Shown here one piece after another: positions 5,193-8,918 of a stretch of 8,918 nucleotides of DNA. The notes under the pieces were generated by a model. It made no database searches. It was not told the DNA's origin and saw only the letters and a program-made list of their open reading frames with translations. Source of the stretch: Thermoguttaceae bacterium (lineage in GTDB: Bacteria > Planctomycetota > Planctomycetia > Pirellulales > Thermoguttaceae); the NCBI GenBank assembly GCA_017454585.1, contig JAFTCU010000176.1, forward strand, positions 1-8,918. The letters run 5' to 3'. The translations under genes and the position numbers were made by a program. The stretch's first letter is position 1, and each line of letters starts with the position of its first letter.

Positions 5193-6446
5193 TTACAAAG
5201 TCCACGGGGCGCGCATCGGGCGGGAGATCATGGCCGTCTGCTCCGGTGTCGGGTTGACCAGTTCACGTTTTGCCGGGTCCCAAACCACTTTGCTCTTCGT
5301 TCGGACGGCGATGTCGCACAGGTGCGAGATCGTATCGCTTCGAACCGCGTCTTTGAGGCACGAAACCGGCGTTCGGTCGAACCGGACGGCATCGACGAAG
5401 TTCTGCGCGTGGTGCGTGCTGACGGTCAAAACCGGATCACTCAGATCGGGATCGGCAATCAGCTCGGGCGAGCTCGCCTTCAGGCCGGCGCGGTAAACGT
5501 CGATCCAGTCGCCATTCTCGCCGATGAACTTGGTGGAGTCCCGATTCGTCGCGACGAATTTGACCTTCACATCGCCGAGCATGATGTTCATGTCCCAGTC
5601 GTAAACGGTATTGTAGATCGGTTCGCCGATTTTGCCGGTCCCTTCAACGGTCACCAGCCCGGAAAGGTCGGCATCGCAGCCCCAGACCATGATGTCGAGC
5701 GGGTGGGCGCCCCAGCCGCCGAGGTAGCCGATCGACTGGTCGTAGATCCAGTACGTCCCCGACGGGCGGCAGCGGTCCGCGCAGTACGGCACTTTCGGGG
5801 CCGGGCCGAGCCAGCGCTCGTAGCCGTCTTCGCCCAGGTTTTCCGGGATCGGGCACGGCGTCGGATTCCCGCCGGTTCCTCCGTTGGGGGAGTAAACTTC
5901 GATCTCGCGGACCTTGCCGATCCGCCCCTGACGGACCATTTCGCAGCCGACGTGGCAGTGGGAGAGCGAGCGTTGCTGGGTCCCGTACTGAAAGTGGACT
6001 TTATTCTCCGCGAAGACTTTTTCGCACATCAGGACCTGCTCGAGCGTCAGCCCCAGCGGCTTTTCGACGTAGCAGGACTTCTTCGCCCGGGCAGCGTAAA
6101 GCGCGATCGGGACGTGCCAGTGGTCCGGCGTGCAGACCGTAACGGCGTCGATGGACGGGTCCTCCAGGATCTCGCGGAAATCCAGAAACCCTTTCCCGCC
6201 GCAGGCTCTGGAAATGCTTTCCCGGCGGCTTTTGTAGCAATCCGCCACCGCAACGACCTGGGCGTTGGAGCAGCTGAGCATCATGCGAAAAACCTGGGCG
6301 CCGCGTCCGCCCACGCCGATGCAGCCGATGTTGACACGCTCGGAAGCCGCGGCCTTTTCGCCGTCGCCAAGACAGGATGAAGGGATCAAAAATGGGGAAC
6401 TGACGCCGGCGGTGGTCAGGAACTGAATAAAATCTCTGCGTTTCAT
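5193..6446 (-). CDS. Tat-exported Gfo/Idh/MocA-family oxidoreductase
   Basis: A 417-residue NAD(P)-dependent sugar-type dehydrogenase. An N-terminal twin-arginine motif KRRDF is followed by a hydrophobic stretch to about residue 25. The Rossmann fold starts at VNIGCIGVGGRGA (38-50) with the dinucleotide-binding glycines; AVADC follows the second strand. TPDHWHVPIALYAARAKKSCYVEKP (106-130) carries the family signature with E128-K129-P130, the lysine being catalytic. GGWGAHPLDIMVWG (243-256) contains the H248 and D251 of the substrate-side motif. Homologues of this secreted type are very numerous in planctomycetes and relatives and act on sugars or sugar acids; the true substrate is unknown. 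The ATG at 6446 is chosen because the Tat signal starts there; the frame stays open upstream only through the end of the preceding gene. It follows the ThuA-like gene by 23 bases, implying one operon. Confidence 0.92.
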   Translation of the reverse strand: MKRRDFIQFLTTAGVSSPFLIPSSCLGDGEKAAASERVNIGCIGVGGRGAQVFRMMLSCSNAQVVAVADCYKSRRESISRACGGKGFLDFREILEDPSIDAVTVCTPDHWHVPIALYAARAKKSCYVEKPLGLTLEQVLMCEKVFAENKVHFQYGTQQRSLSHCHVGCEMVRQGRIGKVREIEVYSPNGGTGGNPTPCPIPENLGEDGYERWLGPAPKVPYCADRCRPSGTYWIYDQSIGYLGGWGAHPLDIMVWGCDADLSGLVTVEGTGKIGEPIYNTVYDWDMNIMLGDVKVKFVATNRDSTKFIGENGDWIDVYRAGLKASSPELIADPDLSDPVLTVSTHHAQNFVDAVRFDRTPVSCLKDAVRSDTISHLCDIAVRTKSKVVWDPAKRELVNPTPEQTAMISRPMRAPWTL

Positions 6447-6469
6447 GGCGATCAATGGTTGGTTAGGGG

Positions 6470-7384
6470 TTAAAAATGCGCGATCCCCGCGTTGGGGCAG
6501 GCGGTTTTCCGGTTCGGCGTCAGATCCGTGGAGATCTTGCCCGTGACGAGCAGAAGCAGGTCGCCCGAAACGTTCTGGATGAACGGGTCGTCCCACTGCT
6601 GCGGGCCGTGCCCGAACGCGGAATAGGCGGAAACGCCCTTTTCCTCTTTTCGAGCCCAAACGATCGGGAACGGCGGGCGGTTGTAGCAGTCGCCCTTCAT
6701 CCCCTGCGTGTTGAGCGTCAAATAAACGTGCAGGTCACGGTTGAAGTTTTTCATGCAGTACCACTCCTCGAAACACCGGTGCGACTTCCCCGACACGGCC
6801 TTCAGGCTCGGCAGTTCCACCGGGTCGGCAAAAAGGACCTCCGCCTCCTGCTGCGGGCCGTGGATGATGAACTGCCCGCCGACCAGCCGGGTGAAAGGCG
6901 TCCGGACGCTTTCCGGGTCATTCCTGTACGTTTCTTCTGTCGGTTTGCTGACGTACTGTGTCCCGTTGCAGCGCCACGAGTCGGTCGTCGGGTGCAGCGA
7001 CAAAAGCCCCACACCGGCGCGGACGGCCTCGACCAGTTTTTCCTGTGTCCCGGCAGGCACGGGATTGCCCGGGCACTGCGGATTGCGGACGTACAGGTCG
7101 CCGCTCGTGTACAGAATGATCGCGCTGAACTGTGTCAGGTCCTCGCCAAAGACGTTTCCGTCCTTGGTGCAAAGGACGTCGAGGCCGTTTTTCTCCCCGA
7201 ACTCCCGAAAAAACGTCCCGCATTTGCCGGTCATGCCGTCGTAGTCCCGGGTCGGGTCGTGGATGTAGCCCGAACTGTAATCGTAGTACAGGACTTTCTT
7301 TCTGCCCTCTTGCGCAAGCAGCGGAGCGCCAAACGCCAACGCGCCGGAAAGGGCCGTCAATTTCAAAAATCGTCGTCGTTTCAT
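6470..7384 (-). CDS. Tat-exported ThuA-domain protein
   Basis: A 304-residue protein with a twin-arginine leader MKRRRFLKLTALSGALAFG and probable cleavage around residues 24-25. The rest is a ThuA-like, class I glutamine amidotransferase-like fold: strand KKVLYYDYSSGY (29-40), SAIILYTSGDLY (87-98), VRAGVGLLSLHPTTDSW (121-137) where the family has 'G.G.v.lH.atds', FTRLVGGQFIIHGP (164-177), FEEWYCMK (205-212) and the C-terminal SAFGHGPQQWDDPFIQ (255-270), the family's GHG motif. ThuA was named for trehalose utilisation, and in PVC bacteria these proteins commonly accompany Gfo/Idh/MocA dehydrogenases and glycosidases; the reaction is not known. Stop at 6470 lies 23 bases before the oxidoreductase start, and the start lies 39 bases after the GH51 stop. 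No strong Shine-Dalgarno sequence is seen. Confidence 0.88.
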   Translation of the reverse strand: MKRRRFLKLTALSGALAFGAPLLAQEGRKKVLYYDYSSGYIHDPTRDYDGMTGKCGTFFREFGEKNGLDVLCTKDGNVFGEDLTQFSAIILYTSGDLYVRNPQCPGNPVPAGTQEKLVEAVRAGVGLLSLHPTTDSWRCNGTQYVSKPTEETYRNDPESVRTPFTRLVGGQFIIHGPQQEAEVLFADPVELPSLKAVSGKSHRCFEEWYCMKNFNRDLHVYLTLNTQGMKGDCYNRPPFPIVWARKEEKGVSAYSAFGHGPQQWDDPFIQNVSGDLLLLVTGKISTDLTPNRKTACPNAGIAHF

Positions 7385-7423
7385 ATTTCTTAAATCCCGG
7401 ATGCGGTCTTGAGCCGTATTTCT

Positions 7424-8918
7424 TCACTCCGAATTCCTCAGGCCTGATCCCAACGGTTTAAGCCTCAGATTTGTCAGGGAGTTTGCCGCCGCTTTGTACG
7501 TGAACGCCGTGCCGGACGCCCGGAATTCGGACGTTTTCGGGACGACCTTTTCCGGCTCGTCGAGGGAGTTGCGGTCCGTGGCCTTTTCGGAGGTCAAAAC
7601 CGTTTCTTCGACCGTGAATTCCGGCTGGCCGGCCCAGTTTTTCAGCTCGATCCGGACGTCGGCCGGGGCGGCGCTCCGGTTGACGATGCGCACGAGCAGC
7701 TCGCCGGTTTGCGTGTCGCGATGGGCGAGGGCGAACAGATCCCGCGCCGGGGCTGCCGAAACGGCCGTGGGAAGCACGCGGTCGCCCTTCTGGGTCGCGA
7801 ACATTTTCTGGACGTAGTAGATCGGCTGGCAGAACGTCCGGCGATTATCGAACCCGATCATCTGGACGGACCACGACGGGTCGTTCACGTTATGAAATCG
7901 CGGGGCGTACGAGGCCATGGTCACGTGGTCTGCGTTGCGTTCCATCCCGATCATCATGGCGGCTTCGCCCAGCGCGTCGTTCAGGTTCCCGTTATGGGTC
8001 TTCTGCTAAACGCCGAATTCGCAGATGTAAACCTTGAGATTCCCGCGCGTTTCGGAATCATACCGGTCGGGAATGACCGCCAGTTTGTCGGGCGTGGCGT
8101 AGAAGTGGTCGTCCCGAATGTCCACGTCTGCGTCCGGGATCTCGATGCACGAGATGTAGATCAGATCCGGGTATTTCGCCTTGAGAGCCGCGTGGAACAC
8201 TTTATAGCGCGGAATGTACGCTTTGCTCCAGTTTTCGTTCCCGATCTCGACGTAGCGGAGGTTGAAGGGCTCGGGATGTCCCGCCGCGGCACGCATCGCT
8301 CCGTACGGGCTCGTGACCGGGCCAAGGGCGTATTCGATCGCGTTGAGAGCGTCGTCGATGAACGGCTGAAGGTCCTCGACGGGCGCCATGCCGCCGTCGC
8401 GGAACTCGCACACCATGCCGCAGCTGACAACGAGCATCGCCTCGGCGCCAACGTCCTCGCAGAACTGCAAATACTCGTGCAGGCCCAAGCCCTGGTTAGA
8501 GCGGTACCCCCAGAGGCTCCAGCGGGAGGGGCGGGTCTCGGTCGGGCCCAGAGTCGTCGTCGGCTGGTAGCGGTTGGCGATCGTGCACCCTTCCACGACG
8601 CACCCGCCCGGGAACCGGACGAAACCGGGGTTAAGGTCGCGGAACCGTTCGACCAAGTCCTTCCTTAGCCCGTTGGGGCGGTCATTGAAGGTCGGCGGAA
8701 AGAGCGAAACTTCATCGAGGTAAACCTTCCCCGGCTTCGTGAAAACCAGTTCGAGCCGCGCGTCGGCCGTCTCCCGACCGGTGAAAACGGCTTCGTACTT
8801 CGTCCACCCGGCCGAGGTGATCTCGAGCGTCGTTTCGCCCAGAACCGCATTTTCCGGCCCGACCAGCCGAACCGCAACGGCCGGTTTGTCCGCCGCGCGG
8901 GCGAAAACCGAGAATCGG
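7424..8918 (-). pseudogene. GH51 alpha-L-arabinofuranosidase, N-terminus outside the window, interrupted by an in-frame TAG
   Basis: One minus-strand frame runs from the right edge to TGA 7424-7426, interrupted only by TAG at 8006-8008. GH51 enzymes release terminal alpha-L-arabinofuranose from arabinan and arabinoxylan. The part entering the window is a beta-rich, CBM-like segment (WTKYEAVFTGRETADARLEL), then KVYLDEVSLFPPTFNDRPNG leading into RKDLVERFRDLNPGFVRFPGG. The acid/base Glu is in EIGNENW (codon 8234-8236) and the nucleophile Glu in YICEFGV (codon 8018-8020). TAG follows V directly. Without pause the same frame gives QKTHNGNLNDALGEAAMMIGMERN and the C-terminal beta-sandwich (IYYVQKMF to LRLKPLG). 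About 303 visible codons precede the TAG and 193 follow. Truncation would keep both catalytic residues but lose the end of the barrel and the sandwich, so an inactive product is likely. Sequencing error or readthrough remain possible. Confidence 0.85.

Noticed and set aside
5322..6380. A 352-codon plus-strand open frame opposite the oxidoreductase gene
   Set aside because: It is an antisense shadow of a clear Gfo/Idh/MocA gene in GC-rich DNA. Its product has no recognisable domain and is rich in Arg, Asp, Val and Ala, as such shadows are.
6447..6659. A 71-residue N-terminal extension of the oxidoreductase starting at 6659
   Set aside because: That stretch overlaps the 3' end of the ThuA-like gene and is Arg-rich shadow sequence. 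The Tat signal starts at the ATG at 6446.
6476..7393. A 305-codon plus-strand open frame opposite the ThuA-like gene
   Set aside because: It mirrors the ThuA-like gene almost exactly and has shadow composition without motifs.
7709..8668. A 319-codon plus-strand open frame opposite the GH51 gene
   Set aside because: It is antisense to conserved GH51 motifs on the minus strand and shows no domain of its own.

Overview
The window looks like a chromosomal piece from a PVC-group bacterium (Planctomycetota, Lentisphaerota or Verrucomicrobiota). That is inferred from family content only. Twin-arginine-exported sugar-processing proteins (a Gfo/Idh/MocA oxidoreductase, a ThuA-domain protein, a five-bladed beta-propeller glycosidase) sit beside a GH51 alpha-L-arabinofuranosidase, a mix typical of polysaccharide-degrading members of that group. 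No rRNA, tRNA, CRISPR array, transposase or phage gene was seen.

Left part, 1-2340, relatively AT-rich. It opens with the C-terminal end of a lysine-rich protein made of KAQKA pentapeptides, followed by a hairpin terminator. A promoter-like TTGACA/TAAGAT pair then leads into a gene for a secreted repeat protein (558-1558), broken by an in-frame TGA and a one-base frameshift. About 780 bases without a convincing gene follow. They hold a 12-base perfect palindrome, an extended -10 motif, a degraded repeat, and a perfect-consensus sigma70-type promoter (2004-2032) about 300 bases before the next gene.

Middle part, 2341-4952. A flavin reductase-like gene and a GNAT acetyltransferase gene overlap by four bases (ATGA) and form one transcription unit. 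A Tat-exported beta-propeller glycosidase follows. It converges on a small minus-strand gene for a secreted, glycine/valine-rich protein, and one hairpin between them can terminate transcription from both sides.

Right part, 5193-8918, GC-rich and all minus strand. Transcription runs GH51 arabinofuranosidase (N-terminus outside the window), ThuA-like protein, Gfo/Idh/MocA oxidoreductase, with gaps of 39 and 23 bases, so probably one operon. Together with the propeller glycosidase this suggests extracytoplasmic processing of arabinose-containing plant or algal polysaccharide; the substrate is inference. The GH51 frame is interrupted by one in-frame TAG four codons after the predicted catalytic nucleophile.

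The main points for a second look are three reading-frame lesions in under 9 kb, the KAQKA array whose units differ almost only at synonymous positions, and the perfect promoter with a long unexplained leader. I did not find convincing evidence of a wholly new system.
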